Below are positions 38,652 through 47,719 of a DNA stretch of 64,000 nt, one piece after another. Position 1 is the first letter of the stretch; every line of letters begins with the position of its first letter. A program made the translations under genes and the position numbers. Where the stretch lies: NCBI GenBank assembly GCA_001801685.1, contig MGYJ01000077.1, forward strand, positions 1 through 64,000. The letters run 5' to 3'. The notes under the pieces are model-generated. The model was not told where the DNA came from and searched no databases. It saw nothing but the letters and a program-made list of their open reading frames with translations. This stretch comes from Gammaproteobacteria bacterium RIFCSPHIGHO2_12_FULL_63_22. Its GTDB lineage: Bacteria > Pseudomonadota > Gammaproteobacteria > Xanthomonadales > Xanthomonadaceae.

Positions 38652-39119
38652 ATGGAAACCAGGACTCCCGTACCACCCTTCACCGAAGACTCCGCCCGAC
38701 TTAAAGTGCGCATGGCCGAAGACGCCTGGAACTCGCGAGATGCCGATCGCGTGGCCCAGGTTTATACGGTCGATACCCGCTGGCGAAATCGCGTCGAGTT
38801 TCCCATTGGCCGGGACGAAGTGCGCGAATTCCTGGTTCGAAAATGGCAGCGGGAGCTGGACTATCGGTTGATCAAGGAATTGTGGGCCTGGGCCGACAAC
38901 CGCATCGCCGTGCGCTTTGCCTATGAATGGCATGACGACTCCGGGCAATGGTTTCGCTCCCTGGGCAACGAGAACTGGGAGTTCAACCCGCAGGGATTCA
39001 TGCTGCGTCGCCATGCAAGCATCAACGACCTTCCCATCCAGCATGCCGAACGAAGATTTTCGTGGCCATTGGGTCGGCGTCCTGATGATTACCCGGGCCT
39101 GGGCGAGCTGGGCCTGTAA
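38652..39119 (+). CDS. DUF1348/SnoaL-like (NTF2-fold) protein
   Basis: 155 residues. The NTF2-type fold is suggested by [21 protein letters not shown], the family mark RWRNRVEF and the end [19 protein letters not shown] five bases before ATG 38652 supports the start. Downstream of the flavin fusion (ten bases), likely the same transcript. Function unknown for DUF1348. Confidence 0.87.
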   Translation: METRTPVPPFTEDSARLKVRMAEDAWNSRDADRVAQVYTVDTRWRNRVEFPIGRDEVREFLVRKWQRELDYRLIKELWAWADNRIAVRFAYEWHDDSGQWFRSLGNENWEFNPQGFMLRRHASINDLPIQHAERRFSWPLGRRPDDYPGLGELGL

Positions 39120-39179
39120 TCCGCGACCTCGGATCGCCGATCGTCGCTTTCTGACTCACGCAACGCACCGAAAACAGAA

Positions 39180-39211
39180 GGCGCCGCAGTAGCGAAGGCT
39201 ACTGCGGCGCC
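39180..39211. terminator. Bidirectional terminator-like hairpin between convergent genes
   Basis: A perfect 14-bp stem GGCGCCGCAGTAGC (39180-39193) / GCTACTGCGGCGCC (39198-39211) with loop GAAG. On the minus strand it is followed by TTCTGTTTT, so it best terminates the isochorismatase-like gene; it may also serve the plus-strand DUF1348 gene, 60 bases upstream. Confidence 0.78.
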
Positions 39212-39244
39212 AGATTCCGTCTGCGTTTCAGATCCCGCAGGAAA

Positions 39245-39988
39245 TTACTTGCCCTGCTTGATCGCAGCAACTGCCTGGCCCGTAGTCAGCACGTCGCTGG
39301 CGATGAAGCGGAAGTTGGCCATGGCTGCTGCGTAGCCGTCGCCGTCCGGAATGATGGCGGCCGCCGTTGCGTCGCTTACCACCACGACTTCAAAACCTTG
39401 CTCGACGAGTTCGCGCATGTGCGATTCCGTGCACAGGTTGGCGGACATTCCGGCCAGGATGACGCGACTTATGCCGCGTTTGCGAAGCTGCAAGACCAGG
39501 TCATTGGTCTCCGGGCCATACACCTTGTGCGGGCTGGTGACCACGGTCTTTCCGTCGTTGATGTAGGGCTTGTAGCGGGCCAGCCAGTCAGCGCCGGAGC
39601 CCTCGAAGCCTTCGGTGACCAGCGGTCCGCGTCGATCGAACATGCCGATCTTATGCATCAGCGCCTCGAGCGCGCCCTCGAACTTCCAGCCATGATCCTG
39701 CGGATAGTAGTAGTGCGGGGAAACGAAGACCTCATATTTGTTGGCCTTGGCGGCGGAAAAAAGCGCTTCCAGGTTGGCTACGGTGTTGTTCTTGGTGACG
39801 CTTTCGCCGACCACGCCCCAGGCAACGCCGCTGGGGTTGAGGAAGTCGTTCTGCGGATCGGTGATGACCAGCGCCGTGTTGGCTGACGAAACCGTCATCC
39901 CGGGGCGGGGCAACTGGGCATTGGCGGGTGCAGACAGCGAGACTGCGGCCAACATGGCAAGCGCAGCGATTGCATGCATCGGTTTCAT
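39245..39988 (-). CDS. Exported isochorismatase-family cysteine hydrolase
   Basis: 247 residues with a Sec signal peptide (about the first 25, ending APANAQ), unusual for this mostly cytoplasmic family. Isochorismatase-like triad visible: Asp in LVITDPQNDF, Cys in SANLCTESHMREL, Lys expected in between. GGAGAG precedes ATG 39988, preferred over ATG 40000. Probably hydrolyses an amide or ester in the periplasm; substrate unknown. Divergent from an SDR gene. Confidence 0.87.
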   Translation of the reverse strand: MKPMHAIAALAMLAAVSLSAPANAQLPRPGMTVSSANTALVITDPQNDFLNPSGVAWGVVGESVTKNNTVANLEALFSAAKANKYEVFVSPHYYYPQDHGWKFEGALEALMHKIGMFDRRGPLVTEGFEGSGADWLARYKPYINDGKTVVTSPHKVYGPETNDLVLQLRKRGISRVILAGMSANLCTESHMRELVEQGFEVVVVSDATAAAIIPDGDGYAAAMANFRFIASDVLTTGQAVAAIKQGK

Positions 39989-40217
39989 GACTCTCTCCAT
40001 AAATCATCGTTCGAATTGAACGGCCGCCAATGTAGGTGCGGGCCTCGCCGCGAAATAGTTCTGCGTCACTGGAATTCATGCCCGGTAATCCGGCCCGTCA
40101 TGCGCGGGAAGATCAGGCATGACGTTCGATCAATCGGGCATTCAAGCAACACACGAGTAAACCTAGAGTTGCGGCATCCCGATTCGGGAAACGCTATCAA
40201 CTCAACAGGAGAACATC

Positions 40218-40997
40218 GTGAGCAAGGACTTTGAAGGCAAGAAGCTGATCGTGATCGGCGGCACCAGTGGCATCGGCAGGGCCGTCGCGCGCAAGGTGCT
40301 TGCCGGCGGTGGCACCTCGGTAGTGATTGGTCGACGCCATTCGCAGATCGACGATGCCTGTGCCGAACTTGGCGCGCTGGGCCAGGTATGGGGACTGCAG
40401 GCCGATGTCACCGCCGCCGCCGACAGGCAGCGCGTGCTGGCCGTCCTGCAGTCTGACCATGCGGACGCCGACATGCTTGTGAACGCGGCAGGCGTGTTCC
40501 TGCCCAAGCCGTTTCTTGACCATTCCGAGGCCGACTACGACTTGTACATGGACATCAACAAGGCGCTTTTCTTCATGACGCAGGCCGTCGCCAGGAACAT
40601 GGCAGGTGCGGCACGGGGCGGATCAATCGTCACGATCGGGTCGATGTGGGCCAGGCAAGCGATCCAGGCCACGCCATCCTCGGCCTACTCAATGGCCAAG
40701 GCTGGACTGCATTCAATGACCCAACACCTCGCGATGGAGTTGGCCTCACATCGGATCCGGGTCAACGCCGTGTCACCGGCGGTCGTCGAGACGCCGATCT
40801 ATGAAGGGTTCATGCCGCGCCAGGACGTCCATTCAAATTTGCAGGCGTTCAACGGATTCCACCCAATCGGTCGCATCGGCGTGCCCGATGACGTCGCCGA
40901 AGCGGTGGGGTTCCTGCTGTCGGAACGGGCAAGCTGGGTTACGGGCGCGATTTGGGACGTTGATGGCGGTGTAATGGCGGGACGCAATAGCCAGTGA
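40218..40997 (+). CDS. Short-chain dehydrogenase/reductase (SDR)
   Basis: 259 residues; GTG start at 40218 after AGGAG. Rossmann motif [14 protein letters not shown] in LVNAAGVF, and catalytic Tyr-x-x-x-Lys in SAYSMAKAG, with Ser of the triad in [10 protein letters not shown]-terminus ending in an oxidoreductase-typical DVDGGVMAG. Divergent from the isochorismatase-like gene. Substrate unknown. Confidence 0.93.
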   Translation: MSKDFEGKKLIVIGGTSGIGRAVARKVLAGGGTSVVIGRRHSQIDDACAELGALGQVWGLQADVTAAADRQRVLAVLQSDHADADMLVNAAGVFLPKPFLDHSEADYDLYMDINKALFFMTQAVARNMAGAARGGSIVTIGSMWARQAIQATPSSAYSMAKAGLHSMTQHLAMELASHRIRVNAVSPAVVETPIYEGFMPRQDVHSNLQAFNGFHPIGRIGVPDDVAEAVGFLLSERASWVTGAIWDVDGGVMAGRNSQ

Positions 40998-41151
40998 CGC
41001 ATACTCGCCGATCGCGATTGCGTGAGCCCCATCGCCTTTATCGACAAGCCCTGCGCCTAGAATCAAGCTGTAATCTGCACAAGATTGCTACGCATGAAGC
41101 GCGCCCCAGAGCGCGTCGCCAGCGTAACCGTTTGGCCGGGGGGCAAAATCG

Positions 41152-42672
41152 GTGCGAGGGACTCGACTCAGTCGTTGGCTGTTGTTGCGCCAGGGCCTCG
41201 TGCTGCTGGTCGCTTCCGCGCTCGTGCTGGCCATCACTTCCGCCGTGGTGGGTCGCGGTTTTTCATGGATCGAACGCGACCGGATGCAGGAACTGCTGAA
41301 CCGGTCCGCCGCGTCCCTGCGCAGTTCGGCGCAAGCGATGCTCACTTCAAACAAGGACTACGCCGGCTGGGACGACAGCTATCGCTTCGTCACCCAGGGC
41401 GATCCCGCTTATCTCCAGACGAACTTCACCTCCGACTCCGCCACCAACCTGGGCGTGGATTGGATCGCGTTCGTAGGCATTGACGGAACCGTGGGTCCGG
41501 CGATGCACATGCGTACCGGTGGCGTGCCCAAGCCGCTGCCACCGAGCCATGAAGAAGCATTGCAGCAATTGCTCGCCGGGCGGGAAATCCATGCCGCGGA
41601 TGCCGGCGACACTGCCTTGCTATGGGTGTCGGGAGTGCCTGTGCTGGTGGCGTACTCAGCGGTCACGGATTCGGCGCACACCCGGCATGCGGGACGTTGG
41701 CTGGTGTTCGGTCGCAGCCTGCGCGCCGGCGGCAAGGTCGAACCTGAGTGGACCATGGGCATGCCGTTCGAGATCCAACCCACGGCCCTGGATGAGCCGG
41801 CTGGCGCGCCCGTGGAGCTTGAAGGTGCGACGATGACCGGCCGACTCGTCCTGTCGCCGTGGCCCGCATCGCTGGTGCTGCGCCAGCCCCCGGCCTACAC
41901 GAAGCAACGCGATGCCGTGCTGATGTGGTTGCTCGCCAGCATGGCCGGGTTGGTGATACTTGCCATCGTCGGCATGGCCGCGCTGATGCGCCACAAGGTA
42001 TTGCTGCGCCTGGAACGATTTGCCGCGCTGGCGGAAGAGTCTTCCACGGTCCAGGGCGGCGCCACGCGCTGGCCGGTGACGGATGACGATGAACTCGACT
42101 CCTTGGCGCGCGCCTTGAACGCGATGATGGAACGGATCGAAGAGCAAGGCGCGTTGCTGGCCCATCTGGCCAGCCACGATCCCCTGACCGAGTTGGGAAA
42201 TCGCCGACAGTTGATGGAAAGCCTTCGGCTCGCCATCGAGCTGCGATCAGCACAGCAAGAATCCACCGCCTGCCTGGTGCTGGTGGACCTTGACCAGTTC
42301 AAGACCATCAACGATTCCATGGGCCATTCGGCGGGCGACCGGGTGCTGGAGACCGTGGCCGAACGCATCATGGAAGCCATCCGGCCAGGCGACGTGGCGG
42401 TCAGGCTGGGCGGTGATGAATTCGCCATCGTGCTGGCCGACACCACGCCAGAACAGGCGCATCATTTTTGCGACCGCTTGCTGATCCGTCTTGCACACTC
42501 GATGCCTTACGAGGACCGGCTGCTGTTCACCACGGTGTCGATCGGCATTGCCTGGATCGATGCCGGGTTGAACGGACACGACCTGTTGCGACGCGCCGAT
42601 CGGGCCATGTATCGCGCAAAGCAGCTCGGGCGCAACCGCGTCGTTACTTACGAGGCAACCGTCGAGGGCTAG
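41152..42672 (+). CDS. Membrane diguanylate cyclase (CHASE4-HAMP-GGDEF)
   Basis: 506 residues; GTG start 41152. N-terminal helix (about 10-32), a CHASE4-like periplasmic domain (with DYAGWDDSYRFV), second helix (about 255-280), HAMP and a C-terminal GGDEF domain. Active-site motif GGDEF at 420-424 is intact, and the inhibitory I-site RPGD (411-414) sits the expected five residues before it, so a product-inhibited active cyclase making c-di-GMP is predicted. Confidence 0.93.
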   Translation: MRGTRLSRWLLLRQGLVLLVASALVLAITSAVVGRGFSWIERDRMQELLNRSAASLRSSAQAMLTSNKDYAGWDDSYRFVTQGDPAYLQTNFTSDSATNLGVDWIAFVGIDGTVGPAMHMRTGGVPKPLPPSHEEALQQLLAGREIHAADAGDTALLWVSGVPVLVAYSAVTDSAHTRHAGRWLVFGRSLRAGGKVEPEWTMGMPFEIQPTALDEPAGAPVELEGATMTGRLVLSPWPASLVLRQPPAYTKQRDAVLMWLLASMAGLVILAIVGMAALMRHKVLLRLERFAALAEESSTVQGGATRWPVTDDDELDSLARALNAMMERIEEQGALLAHLASHDPLTELGNRRQLMESLRLAIELRSAQQESTACLVLVDLDQFKTINDSMGHSAGDRVLETVAERIMEAIRPGDVAVRLGGDEFAIVLADTTPEQAHHFCDRLLIRLAHSMPYEDRLLFTTVSIGIAWIDAGLNGHDLLRRADRAMYRAKQLGRNRVVTYEATVEG

Positions 42673-42749
42673 CGGGCGCGGGCCGGCGGACTGTATTGCG
42701 CGCCGCGCAAGCTGTAGCACAATGGGCTGTCACGAACGGAAGCCTACAC

Positions 42750-43328
42750 ATGCGTATCTGCGTCTATGCCGCGTCCAGCCCCCAGGCGGCGCCCGAATTC
42801 CACGCTGCGGCGCGCGCTCTGGGAGAAACCCTGGCGAGTAATAACTGCACCATCGTTTATGGCGGCGGGTCGCAGGGCCTGATGGGTTCGCTCGCCGATG
42901 GCGCACTGTCGCGGGGCGGCGAAGTGATCGGCATCCTGCCCAAATTCATGGCCGACCTGGAATGGGGCCACCCGGGCCTGACCCACCTCGACCTGGTGGA
43001 AGACATGCGCGAGCGCAAGCACAAGCTGTTGACCGGATCGGATGCCGTGGTTGCGTTGCCGGGTGGTTGCGGCACGCTGGAGGAATTGTTCGAGGCGATC
43101 ACGCTGAAGCGGCTGGGCCTGTATTTCAATCCGATACTGCTGTTGAACACGCGTGATTTCTATTCGCCGCTGCAGTCCTTCCTGCAGCATGTGATAGACG
43201 AGCGCTTCCTCAATCCCGAGCATTCGCAGATGTGGTCGCTGGTGGATGCGCCCGAACAGGTATTGCCTGCCATCGCCGCCACGCCACCGTGGCGCGAAGA
43301 CGCGCGCGACTATGCGATCGTGCGCTAG
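42750..43328 (+). CDS. LOG-family protein (TIGR00730, nucleotide monophosphate phosphoribohydrolase)
   Basis: 192 residues with the LOG signature: GGGSQGLMG near residue 37 and PGGCGTLEELFE (about 108-119). Family enzymes release cytokinin-like bases or AMP ribose from nucleoside monophosphates. ATG 42750 gives the conserved beginning MRICVYAASS. It precedes the DUF3147 gene by three bases, suggesting co-transcription. Confidence 0.92.
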   Translation: MRICVYAASSPQAAPEFHAAARALGETLASNNCTIVYGGGSQGLMGSLADGALSRGGEVIGILPKFMADLEWGHPGLTHLDLVEDMRERKHKLLTGSDAVVALPGGCGTLEELFEAITLKRLGLYFNPILLLNTRDFYSPLQSFLQHVIDERFLNPEHSQMWSLVDAPEQVLPAIAATPPWREDARDYAIVR

Positions 43329-43331
43329 GAC

Positions 43332-43679
43332 ATGACCCAATTCCTCATCAAGGTATTGATCTCGGCGCTGCTGATAGCCGCCGTGTCGGAGATTGCCCGG
43401 CGCAGCTCATTGCTGGGCGCACTGCTGGCCTCCTTGCCGGTAACGTCCCTGCTGGCTTTCATGTGGTTGTATCGCGAGACCGGCGACACCGAAAAAGTGG
43501 CTGCGCTCAGCGCCGATATCTTCTGGCTGGTGCTGCCATCGCTGGTGTTGTTCCTGCTGCTGCCGGTGTTGCTGCGCCATGGCTGGAATTTCTGGGCCAG
43601 CCTGGGCATTTCCAGCGCCGCGACCGCCATCGCCTACGGCGCGATGGTCTTGGCGCTTCGCGCCTGGCGCGTCGCCTAG
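43332..43679 (+). CDS. DUF3147-family small membrane protein
   Basis: 115 residues, four predicted helices; the segment LLASLPVTSLLAFMWLY with the later ETGD matches DUF3147. Follows the LOG gene after three bases and overlaps the end of the convergent MFS gene by four bases. Function unknown. Confidence 0.83.
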   Translation: MTQFLIKVLISALLIAAVSEIARRSSLLGALLASLPVTSLLAFMWLYRETGDTEKVAALSADIFWLVLPSLVLFLLLPVLLRHGWNFWASLGISSAATAIAYGAMVLALRAWRVA

Positions 43680-44905
43680 GGCATCCGCGTTTCCGACATC
43701 CGGAAGGCCACGACCAAACCGGATCCAAACGTCATCGCGGCGACCAGCCACATCGCCGCCGATAGCCCGAACAGGTCGGCGGTGATTCCCGCCAGCAACG
43801 CGCCGACGGCATAACCCAGGTCGCGCCAGAACCGGTACACACCGACCGCGGAAGCGCGCCAGGCCGGATGCGCGACATCTCCGATCGCGGCGAGCAGGGT
43901 CGGATAGACCATCGCCGTGCCGATGCCGAGCAATACCGCGCCCGAAGCAAACACGACGAAGTCATTCCCCATCGTGATGGCGACGATGCCCAGCGCCTGC
44001 ACCCACATGCCCCAGGCGATGAGCCACTTGCGCCCGACCCGGTCCGACCACGCGCCAGTGAATAATTGCCCGATGCCCCAGGTCGCCGGATACAAGGCGG
44101 CCAAGGTGCCGATGCGCGCGAGGTCCATCTGCGCCGCCGCGAACACGATGGGAAACAATCCCCAGGCCATGCCGTCGTTCAAGTTGTTGACCAGTCCGGC
44201 CTGGCTGATGCTGGACAGGTTTCGATCACGCAAGCTGGTGCGCCAGAAGATCTCGCGCTGCGTCGGCAGCGTTTCGGCAGCCATCGCGCCGTGCATCGCT
44301 GCTTCCTGCGCGACATGATGCGATGTTTCGCGAACGGCGAAAATTGAAAGCAGCAAGCCGATGGCGACAAAGGCTACGCCGAGATAAAAAGGTTCGGGGC
44401 GCAAGCCATGCCGCGCCGCGATGTAGCCGGTAGCGAGTGCGCTCAGCGCCACTGCGAAGTAGCCGGCGAACTCGTTCAGGCCCATGGCGAGTCCGCGCTT
44501 GTGCGGACCGGCCAGGTCGATCTTCATGATGACGGTCGTCGACCAGGTCAGTCCCTGGCTGATGCCGAGCAGCGCATTCGCCGCCAACACCCAGTTCCAG
44601 CTAGGCGCCCACATCAAAAGGAACGGCACCGGCGCGGCGACCCACCAACCGGCGATCAACACGTGCCTGCGCCCGAAGCGATCCGACAAGCGGCCGGCCA
44701 GGTAATTGGTGAACGCCTTGGTCAGCCCGAATACGACGATGAAGGAAAGCACCGCCGTCTTCGCGACGAGGTGGAATTCCTGTTCGGCAATGGCGGGAAG
44801 GATCGAACGCTCCATGCCGACCATCGCGCCAACGAAGGCGTTGACCAGCACCAGCAGCGAGAACTGACCGAGGTTTTCGCGCAGGCCGAGTCGTATCTGG
44901 TTCAT
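43676..44905 (-). CDS. MFS transporter
   Basis: 409 residues, about 12 helices, with the MFS inter-helix motif GRLSDRFGRRHVLI between helices 2 and 3 and a second copy-like loop WSDRVGRKWLIAWG. It has the layout of drug/solute exporters, but nothing fixes the substrate. Convergent with DUF3147. Confidence 0.92.
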   Translation of the reverse strand: MNQIRLGLRENLGQFSLLVLVNAFVGAMVGMERSILPAIAEQEFHLVAKTAVLSFIVVFGLTKAFTNYLAGRLSDRFGRRHVLIAGWWVAAPVPFLLMWAPSWNWVLAANALLGISQGLTWSTTVIMKIDLAGPHKRGLAMGLNEFAGYFAVALSALATGYIAARHGLRPEPFYLGVAFVAIGLLLSIFAVRETSHHVAQEAAMHGAMAAETLPTQREIFWRTSLRDRNLSSISQAGLVNNLNDGMAWGLFPIVFAAAQMDLARIGTLAALYPATWGIGQLFTGAWSDRVGRKWLIAWGMWVQALGIVAITMGNDFVVFASGAVLLGIGTAMVYPTLLAAIGDVAHPAWRASAVGVYRFWRDLGYAVGALLAGITADLFGLSAAMWLVAAMTFGSGLVVAFRMSETRMP

Positions 44906-44935
44906 GTCCTCGGCTGCCCGTGTTCGCGCTGCGGC

Positions 44936-45322
44936 TTATTCCTCGCCGGACGAGGTGGACTCTTCGGGTTCGAACGGATCGGCATCGGGCAACGAAGGAT
45001 AATCGTCGTCATTGCGCGTGGTGGTGACCGGCCCCGCGACCGGCATGCGCCGGCCCTTGGGTTGCGGCAGCAAGGCAACGGCGGCGTCTGCTTCCAGGAT
45101 CAGTTCGCTGCGACGGCCATCGGGAATTTCCTGCCAATGGCAATCGAGGATTGCGCCTTCCAGCGCGTACAGCAGGTTGAGGCTGGGCTTGAAGCCAGCG
45201 CGCTTCACGCGGACGAACGCGGCCAGCGAGCCAACGGATTTCAGATCATCCAGGCTGCGTACGCCGGTCTGGCGGAGCCAGGCCATGGACTTGGGCCCGA
45301 TGTTGCGCAGTTTTTCGCTCAT
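44936..45322 (-). CDS. TfoX C-terminal domain protein
   Basis: 128 residues beginning with the TfoX-C/helix-hairpin-helix segment MSEKLRNIGPKSMAWLRQ; the N-terminal TfoX domain is missing and the C-terminus is an acidic disordered tail (DDDYPSLPDADPFEPEES). In full TfoX/Sxy proteins this part helps regulate competence; here it stands alone, so that role is not proven. It shares the 4-base overlap ATGA (45319-45322) with the methionine sulfoxide reductase gene. Confidence 0.85.
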   Translation of the reverse strand: MSEKLRNIGPKSMAWLRQTGVRSLDDLKSVGSLAAFVRVKRAGFKPSLNLLYALEGAILDCHWQEIPDGRRSELILEADAAVALLPQPKGRRMPVAGPVTTTRNDDDYPSLPDADPFEPEESTSSGEE

Positions 45323-45801
45323 CGGATCGACTCCAGGAAAATTCCGGCAATGGTTTCAAGACCGGCTTGATCGTCGGCGTCGAAGCGGTTCGTGATGGGG
45401 CTGTCGAGGTCGAATACGCCCAGCAGGCGCTCGCCGTCGAACAAGGGCACCACCAACTCTGAGCGCGATGCGGAATCGCAGGGGATGTGCCCGGGGAATT
45501 CTTCGACATCGGCCACACGCTGGGTCAGCCGCAGCAGGGCGGCGGTGCCGCACACGCCTTTTCCCAGCGCGATGCGCACGCAGGCGGGGCGGCCCTGGAA
45601 AGGCCCGACCACCAGTTCGGTGCCGTCATAAAAATAGAACCCGACCCAATTAAGCTCGGGCAGTGCGTGGAAAACCAGCGAGGAAAGATTGGCCGCATTC
45701 GCGGTGCGGTCGCGTTCGCCCGCGAGCAGGCCGCGCGCCTGCGCGGCGAGTTCAGCGTATTGCTCGGTCTTGCTGCCAGACAGGGCGGCCGTGTCGAACA
45801 T
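45319..45801 (-). CDS. msrC: Free methionine-(R)-sulfoxide reductase (GAF domain)
   Basis: 160 residues, a single GAF domain. The three catalytic cysteines of fRMsr are present: Cys74 (RPACV), Cys84 (GVCGTAA) and Cys108 (HIPCDSAS). Other family marks are NWVGFYF and SELVVP. It reduces free methionine-R-sulfoxide. ATG 45801 gives the family-typical start. Confidence 0.92.
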   Translation of the reverse strand: MFDTAALSGSKTEQYAELAAQARGLLAGERDRTANAANLSSLVFHALPELNWVGFYFYDGTELVVGPFQGRPACVRIALGKGVCGTAALLRLTQRVADVEEFPGHIPCDSASRSELVVPLFDGERLLGVFDLDSPITNRFDADDQAGLETIAGIFLESIR

Positions 45802-45863
45802 GGGGGGCGGTTTCCGCGGTGGGCCGCCAGTGTACCAGCGCAGGCCGCTGCTAGACTGACGGC

Positions 45864-46553
45864 ATGGACGGCCATGCACGCGGCTATTACCTGACCGGCA
45901 CCGACACCGGCATTGGCAAGACAGTGGCCAGCGTGGCGCTGTTGCACGCCTTCGCGCGCAACGGATTGCGCGCCACGGGCATGAAGCCAGTCGCCAGTGG
46001 CTGCGCGATGACCAGCGAGGGCTGGCGCAACGACGATGCGCTAGCGCTGCAGGCTGCCAGCAAGCCGGCGCACTTCTACGGCCTGCATAACCCGTTCGCG
46101 CTGCCCGAGCCCACGGCGCCGCAGATTGCTGCCGCCAGCGCCGGCATATCCGTCAGCATGCCGCCTATTGCCCTGGCGTACGAACAAATGGCGCCTTCCG
46201 CCGACGCGATGGTCGTGGAAGGTGTCGGTGGCTGGCTGGCGCCGCTCGCCAACGAACTGGAGCAGTCCACGCTCGTCTCGGCGCTGAACCTGTCGGTGAT
46301 CGTTGTGGTCGGATTGCGGCTGGGCTGCCTGAGCCATGCGCGTTTGACTGAACGCGCCATCCTCGCCGACGGCTTGCCGATTTCCGGTTGGATCGGCAAT
46401 GCGGTCGAGGCCGACTTTCCCAAGGCGTCCGAGTACAAGGCCCTGCTGCGTTCATCCCTGGTGTCGCCCTGCCTGGGCTGGTTGCCGTGGAATGCGCATC
46501 CCTTCGATCCTGAACTGGCAGCGCGCCTGGTCTTGCCGGTGGCCCTGGTCTGA
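45864..46553 (+). CDS. bioD: Dethiobiotin synthetase
   Basis: 229 residues. P-loop GTDTGIGKT near residue 12, KPVASG segment and VEGVGGWLAPL of the ATPase fold. Forms the ureido ring of dethiobiotin from DAPA, CO2 and ATP. It lies alone here, without bioA, bioB or bioF in the window. Divergent from msrC by 62 bases. Confidence 0.95.
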   Translation: MDGHARGYYLTGTDTGIGKTVASVALLHAFARNGLRATGMKPVASGCAMTSEGWRNDDALALQAASKPAHFYGLHNPFALPEPTAPQIAAASAGISVSMPPIALAYEQMAPSADAMVVEGVGGWLAPLANELEQSTLVSALNLSVIVVVGLRLGCLSHARLTERAILADGLPISGWIGNAVEADFPKASEYKALLRSSLVSPCLGWLPWNAHPFDPELAARLVLPVALV

Positions 46554-46586
46554 CTTACGGCAGGGTCGGGCGGAGTCGGGAATTAC

Positions 46587-46613
46587 TATACTGACCAGTC
46601 TTTCGGACCGGTC
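46587..46613. promoter_or_regulatory. Palindromic candidate operator before the RND efflux operon
   Basis: A -10-like TATACT (46587-46592) overlaps ACTG-N2-CAGT (46590-46599), followed by GACCGGTC (46606-46613), a perfect palindrome. ACTGACC-type sites at RND operons are typical for TetR-family repressors. No TetR gene lies nearby. Confidence 0.45.
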
Positions 46614-46636
46614 GTCCACCAGCCAAGGGCCTGCGC

Positions 46637-47719
46637 ATGCGTCGATTCATTCCCCTCCTGATCATCGTCGGCGCGTTGCTGTTGGCCGTCGCGGGATATC
46701 TGCTCTTCTTCGCGAAGGGACAGGATGCGCCAGGCGCGGGGCAGGGTGGTCCGCCGGGCGGCATGCCGCCTACCGCCGTCGAGACGGTTCGCGTGCGCAT
46801 GCGCAGCTTGCCCAACCAGTTCGAAACCGTAGCGACGCTGCGCGCCGATGAATCGATCGTGGTCCGCCCCGAAGTGGCGGGCCGCATCCAGAACATCCAT
46901 TTCGCCGAAGGCGAGAATGTGGCGGCGGGCGCGTTGTTGTTCACGCTCGACGATGCGCTGACGCGCGCCGACCTCAACGAGGCGAACGCCAACCTGCAGA
47001 ACAGCAAGCGCGCCTACACCCGCGCCAACGAACTCGCCGGTCGCCAGTTGATCGCCAAGTCCGACCTGGACACCACGCAGGCCGAGCTGGCGGTGAACCA
47101 GGCGCGTTCGGCGTCGGCGCAGACGCGTCTGTCGAAGACGCAGATCCGCGCGCCTTTCTCCGGCGTCACCGGCCTGCGCACTGTCAGCGAAGGCGATTAC
47201 GTCAACGTCGGCCAGGAGCTCGTGCAACTGGTCCGGCTCGATCCGATCGAGCTCGACATGCGTGCGCCCGAAGTCGTGCTGTCGAGCCTGGCCGTCGGGC
47301 AGAAGCTCGACTTCGGTGTGGATGCCTACCGCGATGAAATCTTTTCGGCCACGGTAGTGGCTATCGCGCCCACCGTGGATGCCGGCGGGCGCAGCGTCGC
47401 CTTGCGCGCGCGCCTCGAGAATCCTGATCGCAAGCTGCGGCCGGGCATGTCGGCCCGCGCCCGCATCACGCTGGCCACCAACGCGCGCGCGCTGCTGGTG
47501 CCCGAGCAGGCGATCTGGCCGAGCGGCGAACAGAAGATGCTGTACGTCGTGACCGCTGGCGTTGCCAAACTGGTTCCTGTCACCCTCGGCATTCGCCAGC
47601 CCGGCCTGGTGGAAGTCACCTCCGGCCTCAAGGACGGCGATGAAGTCGTCGTCACCGGCCAGCTCAAGCTGCACGACGGCGCCAACGTCAAGACGCAGCC
47701 CGCCTCGGAAACCAAGTAA
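46637..47719 (+). CDS. RND efflux periplasmic adaptor (membrane-fusion protein)
   Basis: 360 residues; N-terminal membrane anchor or signal (about 5-25), then a barrel-sandwich of two lipoyl halves (VVRPEVAGRIQNIHFAEGENV and IRAPFSGVTGLRTVSEG, each cited in part), a hairpin, and beta-barrel. Contains no lipobox at the start, so it is anchored by the helix. It shares one base with the pump gene. The outer-membrane channel gene is absent from the neighbourhood. Confidence 0.93.
   Translation: MRRFIPLLIIVGALLLAVAGYLLFFAKGQDAPGAGQGGPPGGMPPTAVETVRVRMRSLPNQFETVATLRADESIVVRPEVAGRIQNIHFAEGENVAAGALLFTLDDALTRADLNEANANLQNSKRAYTRANELAGRQLIAKSDLDTTQAELAVNQARSASAQTRLSKTQIRAPFSGVTGLRTVSEGDYVNVGQELVQLVRLDPIELDMRAPEVVLSSLAVGQKLDFGVDAYRDEIFSATVVAIAPTVDAGGRSVALRARLENPDRKLRPGMSARARITLATNARALLVPEQAIWPSGEQKMLYVVTAGVAKLVPVTLGIRQPGLVEVTSGLKDGDEVVVTGQLKLHDGANVKTQPASETK

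Noticed and set aside
42720-42760. Separate short gene in the gap between the diguanylate cyclase and LOG protein
   Set aside because: No binding site or family feature; the gap is too short and reads as leader of the LOG gene.
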